Shown here: positions 1-11,787 of the stretch, in pieces | Layout: every line of letters begins with the position of its first letter | Position numbering within the stretch: the stretch's first letter is position 1 | Origin: Bacteroidales bacterium | GTDB taxonomy: Bacteria > Bacteroidota > Bacteroidia > Bacteroidales > UBA4181 | Direction: 5' to 3' | Assembly: GCA_031270985.1 (NCBI GenBank) | Contig: JAISWR010000002.1 | Span: 1-40,920, forward strand | Length of the DNA: 40,920 nucleotides | Translations under genes and position numbers: made by a program | The notes under the pieces: generated by a model | Seen by the model: the letters and a program-made list of their open reading frames with translations, nothing else | What the model was told of the DNA's origin: nothing | Database searches by the model: none

Positions 1-281
1 TTTTGCGCCGTCCGAACATGTCCCGTTATCATCAGCCTTATTTTGTCGAAAACGTTCGCATCGGAAGCCAGCGCCTCGCTCAGTTGCCGGAAAAGCATCG
101 AAAAGGCTTCCTTGAACACGATTTCGAACAGTTTGTCCTTCGTCTTGAAATAATAGTGCAGCAATGCATAGTTAACGCCCGCTTTTTGGGCGATGCCACG
201 CATGCTTGCCCCGTTGTATCCTTTTTCGTAAAAGACCTGACGGGCAGCCTCAATTATCTTATTTTCAGCATTCTGTACCAA
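1..281 (-). CDS. TetR/AcrR family transcriptional regulator, N-terminal part (runs off the left edge)
   Basis: The ORF track shows only a shadow here. Read on the minus strand, the sequence encodes AENKIIEAARQVFYEKGY, then GASMRGIAQKAGVNYALLHYYF and KTKDKLFEIVFKEAF. This is a canonical TetR helix-turn-helix with the recognition helix ending in the usual YYF-K-K-L pattern. The C-terminal ligand-binding domain lies outside the window, so the inducer and targets cannot be judged. No in-frame ATG precedes the DNA-binding domain. A TTG at 281 (reading LVQNAENKI) is the most economical start, and another TTG at 296 is possible. A TAnnTTTG box (329-336) and a perfect inverted repeat (304-321) lie just upstream, so the gene is probably autorepressed. 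The family assignment is firm; the start is uncertain. Confidence 0.88.
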   Translation of the reverse strand, partial: MVQNAENKIIEAARQVFYEKGYNGASMRGIAQKAGVNYALLHYYFKTKDKLFEIVFKEAFSMLFRQLSEALASDANVFDKIRLMITGHVRTAQ

Positions 282-303
282 TAATCCAAAATTCAATACT
301 GCA

Positions 304-321
304 TTTAGCCAAACGGCTAAA
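304..321. promoter_or_regulatory. Palindromic operator, probably bound by the adjacent TetR regulator
   Basis: TTTAGCC-AAAC-GGCTAAA is a perfect 7-bp inverted repeat with a 4-bp spacer. It lies between the -7 box at 329-336 and the start of the TetR gene, covering the expected transcription start. This size and position are typical of TetR-family autoregulatory operators. Binding by this particular protein is inferred. Confidence 0.7.
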
Positions 322-328
322 CCTGACA

Positions 329-336
329 CAAAGGTA
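329..336 (-). promoter_or_regulatory. Bacteroidetes -7 box of the TetR gene
   Basis: The minus strand reads TACCTTTG, matching TAnnTTTG. No clear -33 TTTG is visible upstream. The predicted start of transcription falls at the edge of the palindromic operator. Confidence 0.55.
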
Positions 337-377
337 TGTATTAAAATAAGACTGCGAAATATTTTCTATTTTTTCTT

Positions 378-1403
378 TTACCGTGCATTTTGCACATGTA
401 TCACCTTGTTGTTCACGTGATAGGTGATGGGATTACTGAGATTAATGATTTCAAATATTTCTTTCAGGCTATAATCTTCGGCAAATGCGCCCGAAAACGA
501 CGCTGCTTCCAGATCTTTGTTTTCCACTCTGATGTCCATGCCGTACATTTTTTCGAGTCTGAGTACGATATTGCGGAAAGGTTCGTTTTTAAAGCGATAC
601 ACGCCGTCTTTCCAATCCGTGAACAACTCCGCATCCACCTGCTGCACAATTACAGGCGTTGCTTCTTTGCGGGCAGGTGTCGTCTTTACGCCGGACTGTA
701 TTTTTGTCAGCACTTCCATGTCATCCGGATGAATGAGCGCCTGTTGGCTGGGTTTCAGCGTGACGGAATTTTTCAGGTGACGGGGCTGTATGTCCACAAC
801 GCCTTTCACGAGCGTAGCGGTGGTGGTTTTATCGTCCGGATAGGCGGTTATGTTAAATTCTGTACCTGTGGCGCGTATTTGCGCCTGACAGGTTTCTACG
901 ACAAACGGATTCAGCGTATCCGCCTGTACCTTGAAATACGCTTCTCCCTGCAATTCCACTTGGCGGAGGTTGTCGGAAAAACGATCGGGATACGTAAGTG
1001 TAGTGCCGCCGTGCAGCCACACCGTACTGCCGTCGGGCAGGGTCAATTGATAGACGCCGCGCGTGTTGTGTACCACCATTTGGCGAACGGGAACGGTTAA
1101 GGCTTTCTCCTTCAGATTCAGATAAAAAACAAGCGAAGCCCCAAAAATCACCGTAAACACGGCAGCATAGCGCAACCAGTGCCATGTCCACATCCGGCGG
1201 ACGCTTTCCTGTTGTTGCTTTTGCGACGGCAACATGCGTTTGCGGACATCAAACAGTTCTTTCATCTCAAAAAACATTTTCCTGTTGTCTTCGCTATCAT
1301 GCAACCACGCCGTAAAGCGCTCATATTCACTGTCGCTGATCTCTCCCTGCAGATGGCGCACTATCAGTGCATCAATATCCTGATATTTGTCTTGTCCTTC
1401 CAT
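378..1403 (-). CDS. FecR family anti-sigma factor
   Basis: A 341-residue single-pass inner-membrane protein that in this family holds or activates a partner ECF sigma factor in response to a periplasmic signal. The N-terminal 70 residues form the short helical cytoplasmic sigma-binding region (DALIVRHLQGEISDSEYERF). A membrane segment follows at about residues 77-96, then the periplasmic FecR domain at about 110-210, with the typical LPDGSTVWL, GEAYFKV and GTEFNITAY motifs. The C-terminal part (about 265-335, FSGAFAEDYSLKEIFEIINL) is the STN-like DUF4974 domain. Length is normal. The gene is divergent from the ECF sigma gene at 1498, with about 94 bp between them, each side carrying its own -7 box. 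No SusC/SusD-type receptor pair is next to it, so its outer-membrane partner cannot be named. Confidence 0.92.
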   Translation of the reverse strand: MEGQDKYQDIDALIVRHLQGEISDSEYERFTAWLHDSEDNRKMFFEMKELFDVRKRMLPSQKQQQESVRRMWTWHWLRYAAVFTVIFGASLVFYLNLKEKALTVPVRQMVVHNTRGVYQLTLPDGSTVWLHGGTTLTYPDRFSDNLRQVELQGEAYFKVQADTLNPFVVETCQAQIRATGTEFNITAYPDDKTTTATLVKGVVDIQPRHLKNSVTLKPSQQALIHPDDMEVLTKIQSGVKTTPARKEATPVIVQQVDAELFTDWKDGVYRFKNEPFRNIVLRLEKMYGMDIRVENKDLEAASFSGAFAEDYSLKEIFEIINLSNPITYHVNNKVIHVQNAR

Positions 1404-1439
1404 TTATAATATTTTCTATTAATAAGACAGTTTTATCTG

Positions 1440-1447
1440 CAAAAATA
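1440..1447 (-). promoter_or_regulatory. -7 box for the FecR gene
   Basis: The minus strand reads TATTTTTG (TAnnTTTG), 37 bp upstream of the FecR start. No correctly spaced -33 TTTG is seen. Confidence 0.5.
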
Positions 1448-1469
1448 CGTATTGCATCACAAATTTTTT

Positions 1470-1477
1470 TATTTTTG
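1470..1477 (+). promoter_or_regulatory. -7 box for the ECF sigma-proB-HD transcript
   Basis: TATTTTTG matches TAnnTTTG and lies about 20 bp upstream of the GTG at 1498, back to back with the FecR promoter in the divergent gap. Confidence 0.5.
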
Positions 1478-1497
1478 AAGATTTTTTATAACTCTTT

Positions 1498-2082
1498 GTG
1501 GACGCAAAAAACGAATCTGGACAACATTTCGTCTTTCACATGAAGGAAGGCGATATAAAAGTTTTTCGGGATATTTACCGGGAATATGCATCCATGTTGC
1601 AGGCGTTTGCCGAGAAATTTACCGATCGCGAAACGTCCCGCGATTTGGTGCAGGACGTATTCATGCAACTGTGGGTGAACCGCGAAAGCGTGTACATCCG
1701 CGAGTCTTTGCGGGCATACCTGTATGGAGCGGTGCGCAACCGATGCATTAATTATCTGGAGCATCTGAAACTGAAAACCGACTATGGAGAACGGGAAAAG
1801 ATTGATTTGCAGATACGGGAAGCCGTCTATTTGTGCTCGCCCGAACAGTTGCTGATTGAACGGGAACAGTTGGACAGGGTGTGTCGCGAAGTTGAAAAGT
1901 TGCCGAAAAAGAGCAGGGAGAGTTTCAAAAAAGCTTATTTTGAGGACAAAAAGGCGGCAGAGATAGCAGCGGAACTGCACTTGTCCGTTCGCACGGTAGA
2001 AACGCAGATTTACAAAGCATTGAAAACATTGAGGGAGATCTTTTATCCCATCGGAAAAGAAACGCATAAAAATGATGTATAA
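1498..2082 (+). CDS. ECF RNA polymerase sigma-70 factor, Bacteroidetes FecR-partner type
   Basis: An ECF sigma factor of up to 194 residues that should direct RNA polymerase to target promoters when freed by a FecR-type anti-sigma. Region 2 contains KEGDIKVFRDIYREYASML and the DLVQDVFMQLW motif. Region 4 near the C terminus has the helix-turn-helix AAEIAAELHLSVRTVETQIYKALKTLRE, characteristic of the Bacteroidetes expansion subfamily. The start is ambiguous. GTG at 1498 keeps the residues GQHFVFHMKEGD that match relatives upstream of KEGD; ATG at 1540 would give 180 residues. The 3' end overlaps proB by 11 bp (proB ATG at 2072), so the two are probably translationally coupled. The FecR gene lies divergently instead of downstream. 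Confidence 0.9.
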   Translation: MDAKNESGQHFVFHMKEGDIKVFRDIYREYASMLQAFAEKFTDRETSRDLVQDVFMQLWVNRESVYIRESLRAYLYGAVRNRCINYLEHLKLKTDYGEREKIDLQIREAVYLCSPEQLLIEREQLDRVCREVEKLPKKSRESFKKAYFEDKKAAEIAAELHLSVRTVETQIYKALKTLREIFYPIGKETHKNDV

Positions 2083-3154
2083 ACGTATTACGTTGAAAGT
2101 AGGCTCTAATGTGCTGACGCTTCCGGACGGACATCCGAACGAAGCGCACATTGCCAAACTTGTGGAACAGATTGTGGCGTTGAGAAGCAACGGCACGGAA
2201 GTGTTGCTGGTGTCGTCGGGTGCGATAGCGTCGGGACGCAAAGTTATAAGCGCCCCAAAATGCGGCGACGACGCTGTTTCGTGCCGGCAACTGTGGGCTG
2301 CCGTCGGGCAGGTGTATCTCATACGGCTTTACAGCGAGTTGTTTGCACGGCATCATACCGTTTGCTCGCAAGTGTTGGCAACCAAAGAAGATTTCCGCGA
2401 CAGGAGGCATTTTCTGAACATGCGCAACTGCCTGGAAGCCTTGTTGCACAACGATGTGCTGCCCATCATCAACGAGAACGACGTAGTGTCGGTAACGGAA
2501 CTGATGTTTACCGACAACGATGAGTTGTCGGGCTTGATCACAGACATGACGGGCAGCGACGCCCTGATTATCCTGACTAACGTGGATGGTATTTATGACG
2601 GGCATCCGTCGAACCCGTCGTCGAAAGTGATACCGCGCATAGAGCCTGAGCAAACAGGTGTATCCCGATTCATTGCCCCCGTCAAATCCAATTTCGGCAG
2701 GGGAGGCATGCTCACAAAATTCTCCATTGCCAAACGGGTAGCTGCTTCGGGAACACCCGTCCATATCGCCAACGGCTTTACCGAACACATCTTGCAAGAC
2801 ATTATCGGACAAAAATCGGGAACAGTGCAGTCCCTGTTCGTTCCGGGACGGAAAACCAACACATTCAAAAAATGGTTAGCTCATTCGGACACGGCTGTGA
2901 AAGGCGCCGTGTATATCAACGCGGGAGCCGCCGAACGCTTACACGACCTGCAGGCGGCAAGTCTGTTGCTGGTCGGCGTCATCCGTATCGAAGGCGATTT
3001 CTTGAGCGGCGACGTTGTGCATGTGCTGAACGAACAAGGACAGGTTATTGGGCTGGGACGATCGGAATACAGCGCCGACACTGCCAGAAAGAAAATAGGC
3101 GAACGCAACAACAAGCCGCTGATACATTATGATTACCTGTATCTAAGACAATAA
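2072..3154 (+). CDS. proB: Glutamate 5-kinase
   Basis: This cytoplasmic kinase phosphorylates L-glutamate to gamma-glutamyl phosphate, the first step of proline synthesis. The 360-residue product has the amino-acid kinase fold at about 1-255, with the N-terminal KVGSNVLT, SSGAIASGRKVI, the glutamate-site INENDVVSV and the nucleotide-site TDNDELSGLITDM and ILTNVDGIYDGHP. A C-terminal PUA domain (about 275-355) includes RIEGDFLSGDVVHVLN and LGRSEYSADTARKKIG. Length is normal for the PUA-containing form. The ATG overlaps the end of the ECF sigma gene by 11 bp, and 12 bp separate proB from the HD-domain gene downstream. proA is not in the window, so the usual proBA pair is split or lies elsewhere. 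Confidence 0.96.
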   Translation: MMYKRITLKVGSNVLTLPDGHPNEAHIAKLVEQIVALRSNGTEVLLVSSGAIASGRKVISAPKCGDDAVSCRQLWAAVGQVYLIRLYSELFARHHTVCSQVLATKEDFRDRRHFLNMRNCLEALLHNDVLPIINENDVVSVTELMFTDNDELSGLITDMTGSDALIILTNVDGIYDGHPSNPSSKVIPRIEPEQTGVSRFIAPVKSNFGRGGMLTKFSIAKRVAASGTPVHIANGFTEHILQDIIGQKSGTVQSLFVPGRKTNTFKKWLAHSDTAVKGAVYINAGAAERLHDLQAASLLLVGVIRIEGDFLSGDVVHVLNEQGQVIGLGRSEYSADTARKKIGERNNKPLIHYDYLYLRQ

Positions 3155-3166
3155 AACGCAACATTC

Positions 3167-4396
3167 ATGAAACATTTCAACAAACGCAAGATCGTCAATG
3201 ACCCCGTGTACGGCTTCATCAACATCCCTTACCCGATACTGTACGATTTGATGGAGCATCCCTGTTTTCAACGGTTGCGGCGTATCCATCAACTCGGGCT
3301 GACCTGTATGGTGTATCCGGGCGCTAACCACACGCGCTTCCAGCATGCGCTGGGCGCAATGCACCTGATGGAGGAAGCCATCAAGACGCTTCGGGCAAAA
3401 GATGTGAATATCACCGACGAAGAAGCCGAAGCGGCGCTCATCGCCATCCTGCTGCACGACATCGGTCACGGACCTTATTCCCACGCGCTGGAACATGTGG
3501 TGATTGAAAATGCGAAGCACGAAACGCTTTCGCTAATGTTTATGCAGCAACTGAATCGCGAATTTGGCGGCAAACTGGATATGGCAATCCGCATCTTTCA
3601 AAAGCAATATCCCAAGAAATATCTGTGCCAATTAGTGTCGGGACAACTGGACATGGACAGGCTGGATTACCTGCGGCGCGACAGTTTTTTCACGGGCGTC
3701 ACCGAAGGTATCATCGGTTCCGACCGCATCATCAAGATGTTGCATGTATATCGCGACGAACTTGTGATTGAGGCAAAAGGCATCTATTCCATCGAAAAAT
3801 TCCTGCTGGCGCGCCGTCTGATGTATTGGCAGGTGTATCTGCACAAAACGGTCATTGTGTGCGACCAACTCTTGCTAAGCACGTTGCGTCGCGCTAAAAA
3901 ATTGCTGCACTCCGGCGTAGAATTGCCGGCTACACCCAGCCTTTTGTATTTTCTCCGCGATTTTACTCCGGACTGCCTGCAACATGCCGCAGACGAAATG
4001 CTTGCCCGCTATGCATCTCTGGATGACAACGACATAGCGATTGCCGTCAAGTTGTGGACAACGCACAGCGATGCAGTATTGGCACGATTGTCGTCCAGCC
4101 TGCTGAACCGTGTGTTGCTCCGCATCGAAATTCAGAACAACCCTTTTTCCAGCGAATGTGTTTCGGAGAAATGCGTGCATGTGGCGCAACAGTATGGCTA
4201 TACTGTAGAGGACGCCGCTTTTTTTGTCTGCACCGGTACATTGTCCAACCATGCCTACAAAAGCAATACGGACGAGAGTATCCTCGTGATGCACAAAGGA
4301 ATACCTGTGGACATCACCGAAGCGTCGGATTTGGAAAACCTGTTCGGCATGTCGAAAGCGGTAGAAAAATACTTCCTGTGTTATCCTAAGGATTAA
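3167..4396 (+). CDS. HD-domain phosphohydrolase, SAMHD1/dGTPase-like
   Basis: A 409-residue cytoplasmic protein of the HD superfamily, widespread in Bacteroidetes and related to dNTP triphosphohydrolases. Metal-ligand motifs are visible: HTRFQHALG (about residues 55-63), LLHDIGHGPYSHALEH with the HD pair at 97-98, and the downstream GQLDMDRLDYLRRDSFFTG that carries the last aspartate and is typical of SAMHD1-like proteins. The C-terminal half is helical and lacks a recognisable catalytic motif. The likely reaction is dNTP or other nucleotide phosphate hydrolysis, but the substrate is inferred. It follows proB by 12 bp and is the last gene of the sigma-proB-HD run, ahead of the terminator at 4461-4496. 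Confidence 0.88.
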   Translation: MKHFNKRKIVNDPVYGFINIPYPILYDLMEHPCFQRLRRIHQLGLTCMVYPGANHTRFQHALGAMHLMEEAIKTLRAKDVNITDEEAEAALIAILLHDIGHGPYSHALEHVVIENAKHETLSLMFMQQLNREFGGKLDMAIRIFQKQYPKKYLCQLVSGQLDMDRLDYLRRDSFFTGVTEGIIGSDRIIKMLHVYRDELVIEAKGIYSIEKFLLARRLMYWQVYLHKTVIVCDQLLLSTLRRAKKLLHSGVELPATPSLLYFLRDFTPDCLQHAADEMLARYASLDDNDIAIAVKLWTTHSDAVLARLSSSLLNRVLLRIEIQNNPFSSECVSEKCVHVAQQYGYTVEDAAFFVCTGTLSNHAYKSNTDESILVMHKGIPVDITEASDLENLFGMSKAVEKYFLCYPKD

Positions 4397-4460
4397 GCCA
4401 TGACTCCGTCATATTTACCCCTCTATGATTGTAATAGTTTAGTAAACAAAAGTATATAGG

Positions 4461-4496
4461 ATTTTATAGACTACCTAATTAGGTGGTCTATAAAAT
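4461..4496. terminator. Bidirectional terminator between convergent HD-domain gene and miaA
   Basis: ATTTTATAGAC at the left and GTCTATAAAAT at the right are perfect inverted repeats, and the centre ACCTAATTAGGT is itself palindromic. One T/G position is a wobble pair in plus-strand RNA, so the 36 bp fold as one nearly continuous hairpin with an AT-rich base. It sits between two convergent genes and could stop transcription from both sides. Confidence 0.65.
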
Positions 4497-4536
4497 CGGT
4501 GTAATGGTTTAAATAGTAATATTTTATAGAAAATAG

Positions 4537-5499
4537 TTAGCTGACTTTTGCGGAGTTAGGATTAAGCGGATTCTGCGCCGTGTGGCGATCGGGATAGTCC
4601 ATGGCTTGTACGACGCTTCCGCCATCCGTGTCGGGATGTATCCACTGCCATGTTCGGTCGCGTGCAAACCATGTCAGTTGCCGTTTGGCATAGCGGCGTG
4701 TATTGCGACGGATGAGTTCCGTTGCCGTTTCCAGACTGCAAGCGCCTGTCATGTAGTCAAACAGTTCTCTGTAGCCGACGGTATTTAGTGCGTTCAGGTG
4801 ACGATACGGGAAAAGTTGTTCCGCTTCTTCCAACAATCCTGTTTTCATCATTTCGCAGGTGCGCCGGTTGATGCGATCGAACAATTCTTCGCGCGGACGG
4901 TTGAGCGCTATCTTCACCGTGTCAAACGGACGTGTACGTTGCATGCCGGTCAGGAACGAGGAATACGGTTTGCCGGTTTGCAGACACACCTCGATGGCTT
5001 TCGTAATACGCTTGGGATTATGCACATCCACTCTTGCAAAATGTTCCGGATCAAGCAGTTTCAGTTGTCTGCGCAAGTATTCGATGCCGTACATGGTATG
5101 CCATTCCGTAACGGTTTTCCTGATTTCCGCATCCACTGCAGGAAAATCGTCAATGCCGTTCACTACGGCATCTATGTACAAACCCGCCCCGCCTGTCATC
5201 ACCACGACGGGATATTTCAGGAACAAATTATCCAGCAGGGCAAGACATTCCTGCTCAAACATGCTGGCATTGTAATAATCCGAAACAGACAGGTTACCGA
5301 TGAAATGGTGTGGAACTGCGGCGAGTTCCTGCTCCGAAGGCACGGCGGTTCCGATACGCATTTCGCGGTACATCTGGCGCGAGTCGCAGGAAATGATTTC
5401 GGTGCGCAACTGTTTTGCCACTTCGATGGCGAAACGGGTCTTACCGACGGCTGTAGGTCCCGCAATCACCATCAATACCGGCTTGCGAGAGGAGTGCAT
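4537..5499 (-). CDS. miaA: tRNA dimethylallyltransferase
   Basis: MiaA transfers a dimethylallyl group to N6 of A37 in tRNAs reading UNN codons. The Walker A loop GPTAVGKT is at residues 14-21. It is followed by the family motifs IISCDSRQMYREMRIGTAVPS, PHHFIGNLSVSDYYNASMF, TGGAGLYIDAVVNGID and the C-terminal RRYAKRQLTWFARD. Length (320 residues) is normal. I start at the ATG 5499, not at the TTG used in the ORF track, because the ATG overlaps the stop codon of the upstream PpiD-like gene as TGATG. That arrangement points to translational coupling and one transcript. The 3' end faces the bidirectional terminator. Confidence 0.96.
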   Translation of the reverse strand: MHSSRKPVLMVIAGPTAVGKTRFAIEVAKQLRTEIISCDSRQMYREMRIGTAVPSEQELAAVPHHFIGNLSVSDYYNASMFEQECLALLDNLFLKYPVVVMTGGAGLYIDAVVNGIDDFPAVDAEIRKTVTEWHTMYGIEYLRRQLKLLDPEHFARVDVHNPKRITKAIEVCLQTGKPYSSFLTGMQRTRPFDTVKIALNRPREELFDRINRRTCEMMKTGLLEEAEQLFPYRHLNALNTVGYRELFDYMTGACSLETATELIRRNTRRYAKRQLTWFARDRTWQWIHPDTDGGSVVQAMDYPDRHTAQNPLNPNSAKVS

Positions 5500-7598
5500 C
5501 AATAAAATTTCGACCGCATATCTTTTATCTTGGCGGCTTTGCGCAATGCTTGATCTACTTCCGTCATGGCACGGTTGGTGAACGTTGTCGACAAGCGGAT
5601 TTTCGCCGATTCCATGGCAATGCTGTCCGACGGCGCTTCGGTCACCTGCCTGACGGTAAACAGAAACACTCCGTTAGCGCCTTCTATCGGTTCCGAGATG
5701 CTTCCTTCACTTGTAGAAACGACGGCGGCTATCAGTTCCGGTTCAATACCTGCTCCCGATACGGAAAAAGAGGAAAACGAGATGCCGGATGCCGATTCTA
5801 CCGGCAATCCCAAACCCAACGCCATATCGCCAAATGCAGTGGCATTCTTTGCTGCTTCGAGAAGCACGGTTGATATTTGAGCGGCTTTCTTTTGCCTTTT
5901 CACGGCAATATTTACTTCCGCAACCACCTGTTCCAACGGTGCGGCGCCTTCTTCGCGTACTTCTTTCAATATGGCTACAACATAGGCATCCCGCAATGCA
6001 AACACTTCCGACACGGCGCCCTTATCCGCTTCGTACGCCCAGCGTACAACGGGTCGCGCGGAAGACAGACCGGGGATCTGACGATCGTTTTCGCCGATAT
6101 AGGTAGCCACACGTTTGATTAGATTTTGTGCGCCAACGGCTTCGTTGAATTTCGCTTCCGTCCGGTTTTCCATAGCGAATTTGCTGGCTTGAGAATAAAT
6201 AAGCTGTTCCGTGCGCTGGCTGGCGTTAATATTGCGTTGCAGTATGCCCAACTGTACTTTTTTCACCTCTCTGCCTCTGTCCGTCACTTGTATGATGAAG
6301 ATTCCTTGTTGGCTTTCCCTGTTGAACACTTCGCCTTTCTTTACTTCAAAACATTGAGCGCCGATAGAACCTGCCTGCAAGGTACTTTCATATATCCACC
6401 CTATGTCGCCGTTGTTGGTTTGTACAGCGGGGTCAGCCGAATACTGCAATGCCAGCGTTGTAAAATCCGCACCTTTTTCGATCAGCGTTTTGACACTGTC
6501 CGCCAGCGCAACAGCCTGCTGTGCGGCGGCTTGCGTCTGTTGCCGAGGTACGATGATAATTTGTCGCACTTTCACGGAGTCGGGACGGTTTTCGATGCTT
6601 GCCAGACGCACCAATTTCAACGCTTCACCTTCCTGATAAGGCCCTGCCATGTCGCCTATCTGGGCATCAAACAGTTCTGCCGCCTGTACGGGCAACTCGT
6701 CTGCTTTGTAAAATTTGGTATCAAAAGGCACAACGGAGTTCGCGGTAACAAATTGCCGGATGTCTTCGGCTTTTTCAAAATCCTCTTTGATATTCTCAAC
6801 CCACTGGCTGGCGGCAGCTCTGTCTTCATCCGAGGGTACAATGTTGAACACCACGTATTCAATGTCGCGCGAAACTTCTTGCCGCCATTCCTGCCGGTGT
6901 TCGGTGTAATACCGTTTCAGGTCGGCATTGGTCAGGTTGATGGCGCTGTCGGGTATCGACGCATAAGTTTTCATCACATAGTCAAAGTCCACCTTTTTGT
7001 TGAGTTCGACATTTTCGTTGTTTACCACGAAAGCAGGCATATGCAGACCTTTGGCTATCAGGTTGTAGTATTTCTCCGCATAACGCCTTTGTATAATATT
7101 ACCCTCCAGCGTATTCCACTGTTGTGCGGCGAGTTCATTTCCCGACATATTTTTATTTTTAAGAAAATTGATGAGCAATGAACGGTCAAACTGTCCTGTT
7201 TCCGGGTTTGTGAAATTTTGCCGGATATCCGCCACAGGGTTGGAACCTTGCACCATGTCGAACACTTCTCCAGCCGAAACGGTCAATCCCGTCTTTCGAT
7301 ATTCCTGTTCGACGAGTTCGCGTGCCACCATCGTTTGCCATGCTTGCTCATAAATCATGTCGGTGGTATATTCGTCGAGGCTGCTGCTTTGGGTGTTTTG
7401 TTGCTCGTACTGCGTCAGCTCGCTTACATACCTGTCGTAATCTTGATAGGAGAAAGTCTTTTCGTTGACTTTCCCTATATCCGTATTCCTGCTCCTGTTG
7501 AACAGGTCGTCGAGCGGCAAAATAAACAGCAGTAACCCAAGTCCTATAAAAAATATGATTACGCCTCCTTTGCTTCTAATTTTCTCTAATACAGCCAT
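5499..7598 (-). CDS. PpiD/SurA-like peptidylprolyl isomerase, membrane-anchored periplasmic chaperone
   Basis: A 699-residue protein with a short cytoplasmic start (MAVLEKIRSKGG), one membrane segment at about residues 11-33 and a large periplasmic part. The SurA_N-like chaperone region runs to about residue 330 (KVNEKTFSYQDYDRYVSELTQYEQQ). A parvulin-type domain follows at about 345-460 (VKVRQIIIVPRQ ... ADFTTLALQYSADPA ... NGDIGWIYESTL ... GIFIIQVTDR). The long C-terminal half resembles PpiD and has no second clear parvulin domain. The role is folding or quality control of secreted and outer-membrane proteins. It overlaps miaA and has its own -7 box at 7644-7651. The family is firm; whether its isomerase is active is unknown. 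Confidence 0.9.
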   Translation of the reverse strand: MAVLEKIRSKGGVIIFFIGLGLLLFILPLDDLFNRSRNTDIGKVNEKTFSYQDYDRYVSELTQYEQQNTQSSSLDEYTTDMIYEQAWQTMVARELVEQEYRKTGLTVSAGEVFDMVQGSNPVADIRQNFTNPETGQFDRSLLINFLKNKNMSGNELAAQQWNTLEGNIIQRRYAEKYYNLIAKGLHMPAFVVNNENVELNKKVDFDYVMKTYASIPDSAINLTNADLKRYYTEHRQEWRQEVSRDIEYVVFNIVPSDEDRAAASQWVENIKEDFEKAEDIRQFVTANSVVPFDTKFYKADELPVQAAELFDAQIGDMAGPYQEGEALKLVRLASIENRPDSVKVRQIIIVPRQQTQAAAQQAVALADSVKTLIEKGADFTTLALQYSADPAVQTNNGDIGWIYESTLQAGSIGAQCFEVKKGEVFNRESQQGIFIIQVTDRGREVKKVQLGILQRNINASQRTEQLIYSQASKFAMENRTEAKFNEAVGAQNLIKRVATYIGENDRQIPGLSSARPVVRWAYEADKGAVSEVFALRDAYVVAILKEVREEGAAPLEQVVAEVNIAVKRQKKAAQISTVLLEAAKNATAFGDMALGLGLPVESASGISFSSFSVSGAGIEPELIAAVVSTSEGSISEPIEGANGVFLFTVRQVTEAPSDSIAMESAKIRLSTTFTNRAMTEVDQALRKAAKIKDMRSKFY

Positions 7599-7643
7599 AA
7601 TAAACAGTTATTTTTAGTATTTCAGGTTCAAAAATTGAAAATG

Positions 7644-7651
7644 CAAAAATA
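7644..7651 (-). promoter_or_regulatory. -7 box for the PpiD-like gene and miaA
   Basis: The minus strand reads TATTTTTG, about 46 bp upstream of the start codon. A TTTG lies upstream at 7667-7670, but the 15-bp spacing is shorter than usual. Confidence 0.5.
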
Positions 7652-7961
7652 TAAAAATTAGTAATACAAACGCGTGACCATGAAAATAATTTGCGTCTCA
7701 AGAGGGATTTAAGTGCTTGTCGCTTTCTGTTTCGGCGCCAAAGGTTTCGCAAATATTCAACCCATGAACCGTAAATCATCCGTCAACGGAATGACAACAG
7801 CATCGCGAGGGCGATTAGTTGGTGGCAATCCGCTTATAATCAGTGCGTTGGATTGCTTCCGGCTTCGTGCCTTGCCGTTGCAATGACGGCAAATCGGGCT
7901 TTTAGACAACTTCTTTTTATCTTGTAAAAAACCGTTACAGGCGTTGGGCGAGAGCCTTGCG
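7652..7961. repeat. Gene-free stretch with a cluster of four short inverted repeats (7779-7890)
   Basis: No credible gene is seen between pyrG and the PpiD-like gene. Four perfect inverted repeats follow each other: TCCGT-CA-ACGGA (779-790 of the 7 kb block), ATCGC-GAGG-GCGAT (802-815), GCAATCC/GGATTGC with an 18-base loop (825-856) and GCCGT-TGCAATG-ACGGC (874-890). The bases GGATTGCTTCCGGCTTCGTGCC and GCAATGACGGC have the look of a degenerate interspersed repeat, which I recognise only by general resemblance. It could also help end pyrG transcription. Confidence 0.45.
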
Positions 7962-11569
<3,608 letters not shown>

Positions 11570-11633
11570 AATTATTCCACATCAAAAATTCATTTTTTCC
11601 AGCCACGAAAATACTTAATAAACCTTAAAATCC

Positions 11634-11641
11634 CAAAAATA
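11634..11641 (-). promoter_or_regulatory. -7 box for the DUF349-pyrG transcript
   Basis: The minus strand reads TATTTTTG. A TTTG lies upstream at 11666-11669 with a 24-bp spacer, slightly longer than the usual range. The 218-bp gap to thiL holds no other gene. Confidence 0.5.
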
Positions 11642-11787
11642 TGAGAAAAAGTTTCTCCATATCTGCAAAGCAGATGTGCGAAAATCCTGTTGTATCATCT
11701 GTCGTGGAACGAATACAATATTCATGTTGTCAGGTGTTTAGATATATACACATGTTATTTTCCCCATTGTTTTATTTTTCCTTATTT

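Noticed and set aside
1486-2322. 278-codon minus-strand ORF over the sigma factor and proB
   Set aside because: The plus-strand proteins are both recognisable families; this frame is Cys/His/Phe-rich shadow sequence.
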